Made by a program: the position numbers and the translations under genes. The notes beneath the pieces are model-generated. The model was not told the origin of the DNA. It searched no databases and saw only the letters and a program-made list of their open reading frames with translations. Shown here in pieces: positions 41,991 through 50,340 of a stretch of 64,000 bases of DNA. Each line of letters starts with the position of its first letter. The stretch's first letter is position 1. Origin of the DNA: Umezawaea sp049997955 (GTDB lineage Bacteria; Actinomycetota; Actinomycetes; Mycobacteriales; Pseudonocardiaceae); NCBI GenBank assembly GCA_049997955.1, contig JAEBDY010000024.1, positions 1 to 64,000 of the forward strand, in the 5' to 3' direction.

Positions 41991-43633
41991 CCGTCGCCCC
42001 GAGCGTCGTCGCCGCGCTGCCGCAGTACCAGGTGGGCGAGCAGATCGGCCACGGCGGCATGGGCGTGGTGTACGCGGCCGTGCACCGGCCGCTCGGCCGT
42101 CCCGTCGCGATCAAGCGCCTCCCCGGCCTGCTGGCCGAGGACCAGAAGATGAGCGCACGCTTCGAGCACGAGGCCAGGCTGCTCGCGCGGCTGGACCACC
42201 CGCACATCGTGCCGGTCTACGACTACGTGCAGAACCACGGCGAGCACCTGCTCGTGATGGAGAAGCTCGACGGCGGGACCGTCTGGTCGAAGTTCAGCGA
42301 GGAGGGCGTCACCGCCGGGCAGGCGTGCGCGATCGGCCTCGCGACGCTGTCCGGCCTGCACGCCGCGCACGTCGCGGGCGTGCTGCACCTGGACGTGAAG
42401 CCGAAGAACCTGCTGTTCACCTCCTCCGGCGTCCTCAAGGTCGCCGACTTCGGCATCTCGCAGGTCGTCAGCGAGGGCGCGACCCTGATGACGCACGCCG
42501 GGCAGGTGCTCGGCACGCCCGCGTACATCGCGCCCGAACAGGCGCTGGGCAACCCGCTCACGCCCGCCGCCGACGTCTACGGCACCGGCACCGTCCTCTA
42601 CGAGCTGCTCTCGGGCACGCTGCCGTTCGAGAGCGGCGGCGGTGCGCTCGCCATGATCCAGCGGCACGTCTACCAGGAGCCGCGCCCGCTCGGCCCGTCC
42701 GTGCCGAGGCCGCTGGCCGAGGTCGTGATGCGCAGCCTGGAGCGCGAACCGCAGGCGCGCTACCGCAACGCGGAGACGTTCGCGATCGACCTGGCGGGCG
42801 CCGCCGCGCAGGTGTTCGGCTCCGACTGGCTCACCCGACTCGGCGTCCGCGTCCACCTGTCGCCTGCCGTCGCCACGGGCAGCACCCGCCCGTCCCCGCA
42901 CCCCACGCAACCGCGCGAGACCCTGGCGCTGAACCGGGTGCGCGGCACGGTGGTGGACAGCCCGCCGGTCACCCAGATCGGCAGCCAGACCCTCATCCCG
43001 GCCAGCTCCGTCCTCGCCGCGGGCCCCCCGGCGCGCAAGACCTCGCGCTGGTTCGCGCTCGCCGGCGGGCTGACCGCGATCCTCATGCTGGTGCTGCCGT
43101 TCACCGTCACCGGTCGCGACCTGCCGACCCTGAGCCGCGACCTCAGCCAGCCGGTCGTGCTGGACCAGTTCTCCACCACCGCTCCCGTCGGGATGACCAT
43201 CACCGCGGCGGGGGTGACCCTGGCGAACGTCGAGGGCAACCCGGTCACGGGTCTGGAACTGCCGGGTGTGACCCGCTGGATCGTCGGCGGCGCGGCCGTC
43301 GCCACGGTGACGGGGGCGACGGGGGAGCAGGAGTACCTGCTCAAGCCGCCGGCGAACCCGATGCTCAGCATGATGGGCGTGGGCAGCGCGGTCGTGCTGC
43401 TGTTCACCCTCGCCTACCTGGAGTCGATCCTGCGCTCCCTGCGCCGCCGCCAGGCGGGTGCGGGCGCGGTCGTCATGGCCGCGCCACTGGGCTTCGGCCT
43501 CGGGGTCGCGGTGTGGCTCCTGCCGACCGTGCTCCTGCGCAACGAACCAGCGCTCCTGCCCACCCTGGCGTGCGCGCTGCTCGGCGCGATCTCGGCCGTC
43601 TGCGTCGCCGTCGCCACCCGACGAACCGCCTAG
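41987..43633 (+). CDS. Membrane Ser/Thr protein kinase with unusual HLD motif
   Basis: 548 residues. The N-terminal kinase domain (about 14-270) has the glycine loop GHGGMGVVYAA, AIKRL (ATP-binding Lys), the catalytic loop H134-L135-D136-VKPKNLL and VADFGIS. The usual HRD arginine is leucine, so it is a non-RD kinase. A Pro/Thr-rich linker leads to a membrane helix (about 350-372), an external domain (about 375-455) and three further helices near the C-terminus. It lacks PASTA repeats. It is coupled to the preceding exported membrane protein. Targets are unknown. Confidence 0.88.
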   Translation: MTVAPSVVAALPQYQVGEQIGHGGMGVVYAAVHRPLGRPVAIKRLPGLLAEDQKMSARFEHEARLLARLDHPHIVPVYDYVQNHGEHLLVMEKLDGGTVWSKFSEEGVTAGQACAIGLATLSGLHAAHVAGVLHLDVKPKNLLFTSSGVLKVADFGISQVVSEGATLMTHAGQVLGTPAYIAPEQALGNPLTPAADVYGTGTVLYELLSGTLPFESGGGALAMIQRHVYQEPRPLGPSVPRPLAEVVMRSLEREPQARYRNAETFAIDLAGAAAQVFGSDWLTRLGVRVHLSPAVATGSTRPSPHPTQPRETLALNRVRGTVVDSPPVTQIGSQTLIPASSVLAAGPPARKTSRWFALAGGLTAILMLVLPFTVTGRDLPTLSRDLSQPVVLDQFSTTAPVGMTITAAGVTLANVEGNPVTGLELPGVTRWIVGGAAVATVTGATGEQEYLLKPPANPMLSMMGVGSAVVLLFTLAYLESILRSLRRRQAGAGAVVMAAPLGFGLGVAVWLLPTVLLRNEPALLPTLACALLGAISAVCVAVATRRTA

Positions 43634-43640
43634 CGGCCGG

Positions 43641-43674
43641 GTCCGCACGTGGGCCGCGAAGCCCACGTGCGGAC
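43641..43674. terminator. Bidirectional hairpin between kinase and histidine kinase
   Basis: A perfect 14-bp stem, GTCCGCACGTGGGC (43641-43654) with GCCCACGTGCGGAC (43661-43674), has a CGCGAA loop. It fills the 45-base gap between convergent genes. There is no T tract, but symmetry and position suit a shared terminator. Confidence 0.75.
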
Positions 43675-43678
43675 TCCG

Positions 43679-44938
43679 CTACCGCAGGGTCGGGAGGGTC
43701 ATCCGCACGGTGAAGCCGCCGTCGTCCGCGGGGCCCGCCTCGAACGTGCCGCCGAGCAGGTCCGCGCGCTCGCGCAGCCCCATCAGACCGTGGCCGCCGC
43801 TGGGGAGGGCCGGTGAGGTCTGCACGGGCGGCGGGCCGTTGCGGACCTCGACCCGCAGCTCGTCGTCGTCCAGGTCGACGCGCACGCTCACCACGGAGCC
43901 GTTGGCGTGCTTGCGGATGTTGGTCAGCGCCTCCTGCACGGTCCGGTACGCCGCGCCCGAGATCGGCGCGGGCACCTTCGCCGAGCCGAGCACGGTCAGC
44001 TTCACGGCCATGCCGGAGCCCGCGACCAGCTGCGGCAGCTCGTCCACGCCGGGTTGCGGCGAATCGTCGCCGCTGGTCGTGCGGAGCACGCTGACCAGCT
44101 GCCGCAGCTCGTCCAGCGTCCTCGTGCTGAGCATCCGGATCGTGCCCGCGACCTGCTTCGAGTTCGCGTCGACCGCCGCGACGCGCAAGGCGCCCGCCTG
44201 CATCGCGATCAGGCTGACCTGGTGCGACACCACGTCGTGCATCTCCCTGGCCAGCCGCGCGCGTTCGTCGGCGCGGATGGCGTGGGCGTGCAGCAGGCGT
44301 TCGCGCTCCCGGCTCACGGCCAGTTCGGCGATGCGGGTGGACAGCTCCTCCCGCGCGTGCGCGAGCAGCGCGATGGCGAGCGGGAGCCCGGCGACGAGGA
44401 AGCCGTAGATGGCGTTGTGGACGTGCTGCTGCCACTCGGCCGCGAGGAACTTGTCCGGTGGCCACCAGAAGAAGCGGGCCGCCCACACCATCGCCGCGCC
44501 GACGAGCGTCTGCCAGCCGAGAGCCTTGCGGCGGGCGACCGTGCCCAGCGCGATCATCGCCGCGAGCTCCGACCAGCCGACGAAGAAGCCCGGCACCGTC
44601 AGCAGGAGCGTGAGGAACGGGAACCTGCGGCGCAGCACGAGCGCCGCCGCCGCGACCCCGGACAGCACCAGCGAGTACAACTCCGCGTCGCGGTTCCAGC
44701 TGTACCCGAGCCACACGTCCGCGGCGCCGACCAGCACCGCGGCGATGTCCAGCAGCAACCGCCGGTGCCTGGTGAGCCACTCCCACCGCCCGCGAGCCGG
44801 TTTTCCGACGAGTGCCGTGGCGACCACGGGCACGTCGGCTCCGGGCCGTTTCCGCACCGCGTTGCCGACCAGGACCCGACCTCCGGAGTCACCCACTTGC
44901 CGATCCTCACCGTACTGCGCCGGTGTCACGGTTGGCAT
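43679..44938 (-). CDS. Sensor histidine kinase, NarL-partner type (HisKA_3), orphan
   Basis: 419 residues. Four or five membrane helices (about 60-205) precede the dimerisation and phosphoacceptor helix ADERARLAREMHDVVSHQVSLI, with His234. A HATPase_c domain follows (VQEALTNIRKHANGS as N-box, GGHGLMGLRERADLLGG as G-box). Kinases of this class normally phosphorylate a NarL-family response regulator encoded next door. None is adjacent, so this one is an orphan. The ATG at 44938 is preferred; ATG 44983 would add 15 residues. Confidence 0.88.
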   Translation of the reverse strand: MPTVTPAQYGEDRQVGDSGGRVLVGNAVRKRPGADVPVVATALVGKPARGRWEWLTRHRRLLLDIAAVLVGAADVWLGYSWNRDAELYSLVLSGVAAAALVLRRRFPFLTLLLTVPGFFVGWSELAAMIALGTVARRKALGWQTLVGAAMVWAARFFWWPPDKFLAAEWQQHVHNAIYGFLVAGLPLAIALLAHAREELSTRIAELAVSRERERLLHAHAIRADERARLAREMHDVVSHQVSLIAMQAGALRVAAVDANSKQVAGTIRMLSTRTLDELRQLVSVLRTTSGDDSPQPGVDELPQLVAGSGMAVKLTVLGSAKVPAPISGAAYRTVQEALTNIRKHANGSVVSVRVDLDDDELRVEVRNGPPPVQTSPALPSGGHGLMGLRERADLLGGTFEAGPADDGGFTVRMTLPTLR

Positions 44939-45263
44939 GGTCGCCCTTTCGCCCCGGCGCACCTGACGTGCCCCGTTACCCATGGAGACGAGTCGACCAC
45001 GGGAATGGGACGTTCGACCCTCCAGAACACGGCACAAATGTGCGGACGCACATGTCAAGCGGGCGAACAGCGCACCTGGGTCTCGACGAACACCCGCACC
45101 GCCTCCCGCCGATCGGCGGCGCGCCGCCCGACGGCCCGTGGGCCACGTCCTCGTGCCGCGGTCCCTTCGGTGGACCCGACCCTTGGGCCGATCCCGCCCA
45201 TGGCCTCCGTCCGCTTCGCTATGGTGCGTCCGCGAACCGGGGGATGATCAAGAGGGGACACCT
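44939..45263. other. Divergent intergenic region, histidine kinase/phoD
   Basis: About 325 bases with no gene. TATGGT (45220-45225) is a possible -10 for phoD, and AGAGGGG before the GTG is its ribosome-binding site. No other structure is evident. Confidence 0.45.
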
Positions 45264-46838
45264 GTGTCCGAATTCGTGCTCACTCGACGCCAAGCGCTGG
45301 TAGGCGCGGCCGTGACCGTCGGCACGGCGCTGGTCGGGGCGTCGTCCGCCACTGCTGCCCCGGTGGCGGAGACCGCCGATCCGTTCCCGCTCGGGGTGGC
45401 CAGCGGTGACCCGCTGCCGGGCGGGGTCGTGCTGTGGACCCGCCTGCTCCGGGCGACGGGACCGCTGCCGGACCACGCGATCCCGGTGGGCTGGCAGATC
45501 GCGGAGGACGAGCGGTTCAGCCGGGTGGCGCGGGCGGGCGTCGCGGCGGCCCGCCCGGAGTTCGCGCACTCGGTGCACGTCGACGTGCGGGGCCTGCGCC
45601 CCGGTCGGGAGTACTTCTACCGGTTCCGGTCCGGCGCTCACCTGAGCCCGGTGGGGCGGACCAGGACCACGGGGTCCGACGAGCGCCTGCGGCTGGGTGT
45701 GGTGTCCTGCCAGGACTTCCAGAACGGCTACTGGCCCGCCTACCTCGGACTGGCCGCCGAGGACCTGGACGTGGTGCTGCACCTCGGCGACTACATCTAC
45801 GAGAACGACCCCGGCAGCCGCTTCGCCGACCGGGTGCACACCACGCCGGAAACGCCGGGGCTCGGCCAGCTGCGCACCCTCGCGGACTACCGGGCCCGGC
45901 ACGCGCAGTACAAGGGCGATCCCGCGCTGCGGGCCGCGCACGCCGCCCATCCGTTCGTGTCCACCTGGGACGACCACGAGGTGGAGAGCAACCACGCGGG
46001 CCTGGTCGACGAGGCGGACGACACCGGCGCCGAACACCAGACCCCGGAGGAGTTCGCCGTCCAGCGGGCCGCCGGCTACCAGGCCTACTACGAGCACATG
46101 CCGATCAGGGCGACCCCGGTGCCCGGTTCCGGCGGGCTGCGGATCTACCGGCGGTTCGACTTCGGCCGCCTGGTCCGGCTGAACGTGCTGGACACCCGCC
46201 AGTACCGCACCCCGCAGCCCGGCGGGTTCCCGGACAACATCGGGCCCGAGCAGCCCGGCGTGGGCAACACCACCGGCACCCTCACCGGCGCCGAGCAGGA
46301 AGCGTGGCTCGACGCGGGCCTCACGGGGTCGCCCGCCCGGTGGAACGTGATCGCGCAGCAGGTCATGATGGCCCGCACCCGGCTGCCCAACCCGTTCCCG
46401 CCGCACGTCCCGCCGACGCTGGTCAACCTCGACCAGTGGGACGGCTACCAGCCGCACCGCGAGCGGCTGCTGCGGTTCGTCGAGCAGGCCGGGGTGGCCA
46501 ACCCGGTCGTCCTCGCCGGTGACATCCACTCGACCTGGGTCAACGAGCTCAGGACGAACTTCGACGACCTCGGCTCGCCGCCCGTGGCCGCCGAGTTCGT
46601 CGGCACCTCGATCAGCTCCGACTTCCCGGCCGCGCTGGACGGTCCGGTCAAGGCGGCCAACCCGCACGTGCGGTACTTCGACGGTCTCAAGCGCGGGTAC
46701 CTGCGCTGCGAGGTCGACCGCGACCAGTGGCGCACGGACGTCCGGAACGTGGACACCATCGACGTCCGGGACGCCCCGACCACGACAGCGGCGTCCTTCG
46801 TCGTGGAGGCCGGTCGTTCGGTGATCCACCCGGCGTGA
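45264..46838 (+). CDS. phoD: Alkaline phosphatase D family protein (PhoD-like), Tat-exported
   Basis: A 524-residue metallophosphoesterase. The Tat signal SEFVLTRRQALVGAAVTVG starts the precursor. A short Fn3/N-terminal PhoD domain (about 40-145) precedes the catalytic domain with LHLGDYIYEN (metal Asp, Tyr), WDDHEVESNHAG (metal site), RWNVIAQQVMM and LAGDIHSTWVNEL. It hydrolyses phosphodiesters or monoesters outside the cell and is usually induced by phosphate limitation. No clear pho box was recognised. Start is the GTG at 45264. Confidence 0.92.
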   Translation: MSEFVLTRRQALVGAAVTVGTALVGASSATAAPVAETADPFPLGVASGDPLPGGVVLWTRLLRATGPLPDHAIPVGWQIAEDERFSRVARAGVAAARPEFAHSVHVDVRGLRPGREYFYRFRSGAHLSPVGRTRTTGSDERLRLGVVSCQDFQNGYWPAYLGLAAEDLDVVLHLGDYIYENDPGSRFADRVHTTPETPGLGQLRTLADYRARHAQYKGDPALRAAHAAHPFVSTWDDHEVESNHAGLVDEADDTGAEHQTPEEFAVQRAAGYQAYYEHMPIRATPVPGSGGLRIYRRFDFGRLVRLNVLDTRQYRTPQPGGFPDNIGPEQPGVGNTTGTLTGAEQEAWLDAGLTGSPARWNVIAQQVMMARTRLPNPFPPHVPPTLVNLDQWDGYQPHRERLLRFVEQAGVANPVVLAGDIHSTWVNELRTNFDDLGSPPVAAEFVGTSISSDFPAALDGPVKAANPHVRYFDGLKRGYLRCEVDRDQWRTDVRNVDTIDVRDAPTTTAASFVVEAGRSVIHPA

Positions 46839-46845
46839 CCGGCGC

Positions 46846-46882
46846 GGTGTTCGGCGCCCCCGCACCGGGGGCGCCGAACACC
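46846..46882. terminator. Bidirectional terminator between phoD and pgl
   Basis: GGTGTTCGGCGCCCC (46846-46860) pairs perfectly over 15 bp with GGGGCGCCGAACACC (46868-46882). It exactly fills the 45-base gap between the convergent phoD and pgl stops. Confidence 0.8.
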
Positions 46883-46883
46883 G

Positions 46884-47663
46884 TCAGGCCAGTGGCGGGG
46901 TGAAGAGGTCCGGCACCTCGGACGCCGCGGTGGTGTCCAGGAGCCAGAGGGTGCGGTGCCCGCCCGTCGCTCCCGCCGCGGGGAGTTGGACCTCGCCCGC
47001 GCCGGTCAGGGCCATCGCCACGGCGGCCGCTTTCGCGTCACCGGTGGTCATGAGCCACACCTCTTGCGCCCGCCGGATCGCGGGCAGGGTCAGCGACACG
47101 CGCGTGGGCGGCGGCTTGGGGCAGTCGCGCACCGCCACCACCGAGCGCTCCCGCTCGTGCACCGCGGGGGAGTCGGGGAAGATCGAGGCCACGTGGCCCT
47201 CTTCGCCCACGCCCAGCAGCAGCACGTCGAACGACGGCACCGAGCCGTGGTCCTCCGGCCTGGCGGCGGCCGCGAGCGCGTCGGCGTAGGCCTCCGCCGC
47301 CGCGTCGGGGTCGTCGCCGAAGGCGCCGTCGGACGGTTCCACCGCGTGGACCCTCGCGGGGTCCACCGGAACGTGGTCCAGCAGCGCCGCTCGGGCCTGG
47401 GTCTCGTTGCGGTCCGGGTGGCCCGCGGGCAGGAAGCGCTCGTCGCCCCAGTAGAGGTCGACCTTGCCCCAGTCCACGGCGTGCAGCGCGGGCAGTGCCC
47501 GCAGGTGCTCCAGGACCGCCGTTCCGGTGCGGCCACCGGTGAGCACGACCGACGCGGAACCCCGCGCCGCCTGCGCGTCGACCAGTCGGGTCAGCAGGCG
47601 TGCGGCCGTGGCGGCGGCCAGGAGGTCGCCGCCACGGTGCACCACCACCTGCGGGTCGTTCAC
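46884..47663 (-). CDS. pgl: 6-phosphogluconolactonase
   Basis: A 259-residue enzyme hydrolysing 6-phosphogluconolactone, the second oxidative pentose-phosphate step. SVVLTGGRTGTAVLEHL, VDLYWGDERFLPAGHPDRNE and FDVLLLGVGEEGHVASIFPDSP are the DevB/Pgl signatures. The GTG start overlaps the opcA stop. It is the last gene of the tkt-tal-pgi-zwf-opcA-pgl operon. Confidence 0.94.
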   Translation of the reverse strand: MNDPQVVVHRGGDLLAAATAARLLTRLVDAQAARGSASVVLTGGRTGTAVLEHLRALPALHAVDWGKVDLYWGDERFLPAGHPDRNETQARAALLDHVPVDPARVHAVEPSDGAFGDDPDAAAEAYADALAAAARPEDHGSVPSFDVLLLGVGEEGHVASIFPDSPAVHERERSVVAVRDCPKPPPTRVSLTLPAIRRAQEVWLMTTGDAKAAAVAMALTGAGEVQLPAAGATGGHRTLWLLDTTAASEVPDLFTPPLA

Positions 47664-48793
47664 GAACTCGCCTTCGAAGCCGAGGGCTTCGAGTCCTTGG
47701 ACTTGGCCGCGACGGTCTTGGGACCGGCGGACTTGGAGGCCGCCGCCGTCTTCGCCGCCTTGGGGGCCGGGGCTTCCTTCGACTCGGCCTCGGCCTTGGC
47801 AGCGGCCTTCGCGCTGGCCGGGACCTTCGCCACCGGGGGCTTCCGGGACACCGCGGGCTTGGCCGACGGGGTGCGGCCGCGGACGACCTTGCCCAACGAC
47901 TTCAGCGCCATCTCGTACACCTCGTCGGGGTCCAGGCGGCGCAGCTCCTCCGCCAGGCAGTCGCGGATGGACCGGCGCTGCAACGCCACCCGGCGCTCCG
48001 GCTGGCCGGGCTGCACCAGGGTGCCCACCCGCCCGTCCGGACGGGACAGCTGCACGCCACCGGACTTCCGGTCGAGCGAGACGAGGCAGATGCCCTCGCC
48101 GCGCACGGCCTTGGTGCGCTTGACCGGGATCTTCAGCCCGGACGCCAGCCACGCCGCCAGCAGCTCGGTGGACGGGGAGTCCGCCTCGCCGCTGACCTCG
48201 GCGTCCAGCACCCGCTCGAACGGCGGCAGGTCCAGCGCCGAGGCGAGCATGGCCCGCCACAGCGTGAGCCGCGTCCACGCGAGGTCCGTGTCGCCCGGCG
48301 TGTAGGCGGTGCGGCGCTGTTCGAGGGCCTTGATCGGGTTCTTCTCGGCGGCGGCGTCGGTGATCCGCCGCTGGGCGAGCACGCCGATCGGGTCCTTCGC
48401 GGGCACCGCGGGGCCTTCGAACGGCCACCACGCCACCACGGGGGTGTCCGGCAGCAGCAGCGGGACGACGCAGCTCGCGCCCTCGTCCGCCAGCTCGCCG
48501 TACAGGCGCAGCACGATGACCTCGCTGGCGCCCGCGTCACCGCCCACGCGGATCTGGGCGTCCAACCGCGGGGACGCCTTGCGGGCCCCGCGGGCCACCA
48601 CGATCACCCGGCACGGGTGTTCGCGGCTGGCGTCGTTGGCCGCTTCCACGGCCTCCTCGGTCTTCGCGCCGTCGTCGGTGACGATCACCAGCGTCAGCAC
48701 GCGCCCGAGGGTGACGGCGCCACCCTCGTCGCGCAGCCGGACGAGCTTGCTGTTGATGCGTGAGGTGGTCGTCGACGGCAGGTCGATGATCAC
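47660..48793 (-). CDS. opcA: OpcA, glucose-6-phosphate dehydrogenase assembly protein, with basic tail
   Basis: 377 residues. OpcA is needed for active or assembled glucose-6-phosphate dehydrogenase in actinobacteria and cyanobacteria. The conserved part (about 1-300) begins MIIDLPSTTTSRINSKLVRLRDEGGAVTLGRVLTLVIV and includes VVAWWPFEGPAVPAKDPIG. The last 75 residues or so are an Ala/Lys/Pro/Ser-rich extension (KAAAKAEAESKEAPAPKAAK) resembling histone-H1-like tails and not part of the core family. The start overlaps the zwf stop (ATGA). Confidence 0.94.
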   Translation of the reverse strand: MIIDLPSTTTSRINSKLVRLRDEGGAVTLGRVLTLVIVTDDGAKTEEAVEAANDASREHPCRVIVVARGARKASPRLDAQIRVGGDAGASEVIVLRLYGELADEGASCVVPLLLPDTPVVAWWPFEGPAVPAKDPIGVLAQRRITDAAAEKNPIKALEQRRTAYTPGDTDLAWTRLTLWRAMLASALDLPPFERVLDAEVSGEADSPSTELLAAWLASGLKIPVKRTKAVRGEGICLVSLDRKSGGVQLSRPDGRVGTLVQPGQPERRVALQRRSIRDCLAEELRRLDPDEVYEMALKSLGKVVRGRTPSAKPAVSRKPPVAKVPASAKAAAKAEAESKEAPAPKAAKTAAASKSAGPKTVAAKSKDSKPSASKASS

Positions 48794-50340
48794 GGTCGCC
48801 TCCAGTTTCGCCCGGTGCGGGCGACCATCGCGTCAGCAGTCGGTGGACCCCAGGTGCCCGCCTTGTACGGCTCCAGGCCGGGCTCGTCCTTCTTCGCCCA
48901 GTGCTCCAGGATCGGGTCGAGGATCTCCCACGACAGCTCGACCTCGTCGTTCTTGGGGAACAGCGAGGGCTCGCCGAGGAGCACGTCGAGCAGGAGCCGC
49001 TCGTACGCCTCGGGCGACGACTCGGTGAACGCGTGGCCGTAGCCGAAGTCCATCGTGACGTCGCGGACCTCCATCGTGTTGCCCGGCACCTTCGAGCCGA
49101 ACCGGATGGTGACGCCCTCGTCCGGCTGCACGCGCACGACGAGCGCGTTCTGGCCGAGTTCCTCGGTCGCGGTGTCGTCGAACGGCAGGTGCGGCGCGCG
49201 CTTGAACACCACGGCCACCTCCGTCACCCGGCGGCCGAGGCGCTTGCCGGTGCGCAGGTAGAACGGCACACCCGCCCAGCGCCGCGTGTTGACGCCGACG
49301 GTGATGGCGCCGAACGTCTCCGTCTTCGACTGGGGCGAGAAACCGCCCTCCTCCAGCAGACCGGGCACCTTCTGCCCGCCCTGCCAGCCGCCGGTGTACT
49401 GGCCGCGCGCCGACGTCTCGCCGTAGGGCTCCAACGGCTTGGTCGCCGAGAGGACCTTGACCTTCTCCGCCCGCAGGTCCGACGGCGCGAAGGAGACGGG
49501 CTCCTCCATCGCGGTCAGCGCCAGCAGCTGGAGCAGGTGGTTCTGGATCACGTCGCGGGTCGCGCCGATGCCGTCGTAGTACCCCGCGCGACCGCCGAGA
49601 CCGATGTCCTCGGCCATGGTGATCTGCACGTGGTCCACGTAGTTCGCGTTCCAGATGGGTTCGTACAGCTGGTTCGCGAAGCGCAGCGCCAGGATGTTCT
49701 GGACGGTCTCCTTGCCGAGGTAGTGGTCGATGCGGAACACCGACTCCTCGGGGAAGACGTCGTTCACGGTCTTGTTGAGCTGCTTCGCGCTCGTCAGGTC
49801 GTGGCCGAACGGCTTCTCGATGACCACGCGCCGCCACTGCGACGGGGTGTCGCCGGGCGGCTTCGCGAGACCGGACCGCTTGAGCTGGTTGATCACCAGC
49901 GGGAACGCGCTCGGCGGCACCGACAGGTAGAACGCGTGGTTGCCGCCCGTGCCCCGCTCGCGGTCGAGGTCGGCGACGGTGGTCGCCAGGTTGTCGAACG
50001 CCGAGTCGTCGTCGAAGCTGCCCTGCACGAACCGGATGCCCTCGGCGAGCTGCTCCCACACGGCTTCCCGGAACGGGGTCCGCGCGTGCTCCTTGACGGC
50101 CTCGTACACGACCTGCATGAAGTCCTGGTCGGCCCAGTCGCGGCGGGCGAAGCCGACGAGCGCGAAGCCCGGCGGCAGCAGGCCGCGGTTGGCCAGGTCG
50201 TAGATCGCGGGCATGAGCTTCTTGCGCGACAGGTCACCGGTGACACCGAAGATCACCAGCCCGCACGGCCCCGCGATGCGGGGGAGCCGCTTGTCGCGGG
50301 GGTCGCGCAGGGGGTTGCGCCACTTCGTGGACGAAGTCAT
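48790..50340 (-). CDS. zwf: Glucose-6-phosphate 1-dehydrogenase
   Basis: A 516-residue entry enzyme of the oxidative pentose-phosphate pathway, yielding NADPH. CGLVIFGVTGDLSRKKLMPAI is the NADP-binding motif, RVVIEKPFGHDL and FRIDHYLGKETVQNI the substrate/catalytic motif. It is coupled to opcA downstream and to pgi upstream by ATGA overlaps, so enzyme and assembly factor are made together. Confidence 0.97.
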   Translation of the reverse strand: MTSSTKWRNPLRDPRDKRLPRIAGPCGLVIFGVTGDLSRKKLMPAIYDLANRGLLPPGFALVGFARRDWADQDFMQVVYEAVKEHARTPFREAVWEQLAEGIRFVQGSFDDDSAFDNLATTVADLDRERGTGGNHAFYLSVPPSAFPLVINQLKRSGLAKPPGDTPSQWRRVVIEKPFGHDLTSAKQLNKTVNDVFPEESVFRIDHYLGKETVQNILALRFANQLYEPIWNANYVDHVQITMAEDIGLGGRAGYYDGIGATRDVIQNHLLQLLALTAMEEPVSFAPSDLRAEKVKVLSATKPLEPYGETSARGQYTGGWQGGQKVPGLLEEGGFSPQSKTETFGAITVGVNTRRWAGVPFYLRTGKRLGRRVTEVAVVFKRAPHLPFDDTATEELGQNALVVRVQPDEGVTIRFGSKVPGNTMEVRDVTMDFGYGHAFTESSPEAYERLLLDVLLGEPSLFPKNDEVELSWEILDPILEHWAKKDEPGLEPYKAGTWGPPTADAMVARTGRNWRRP

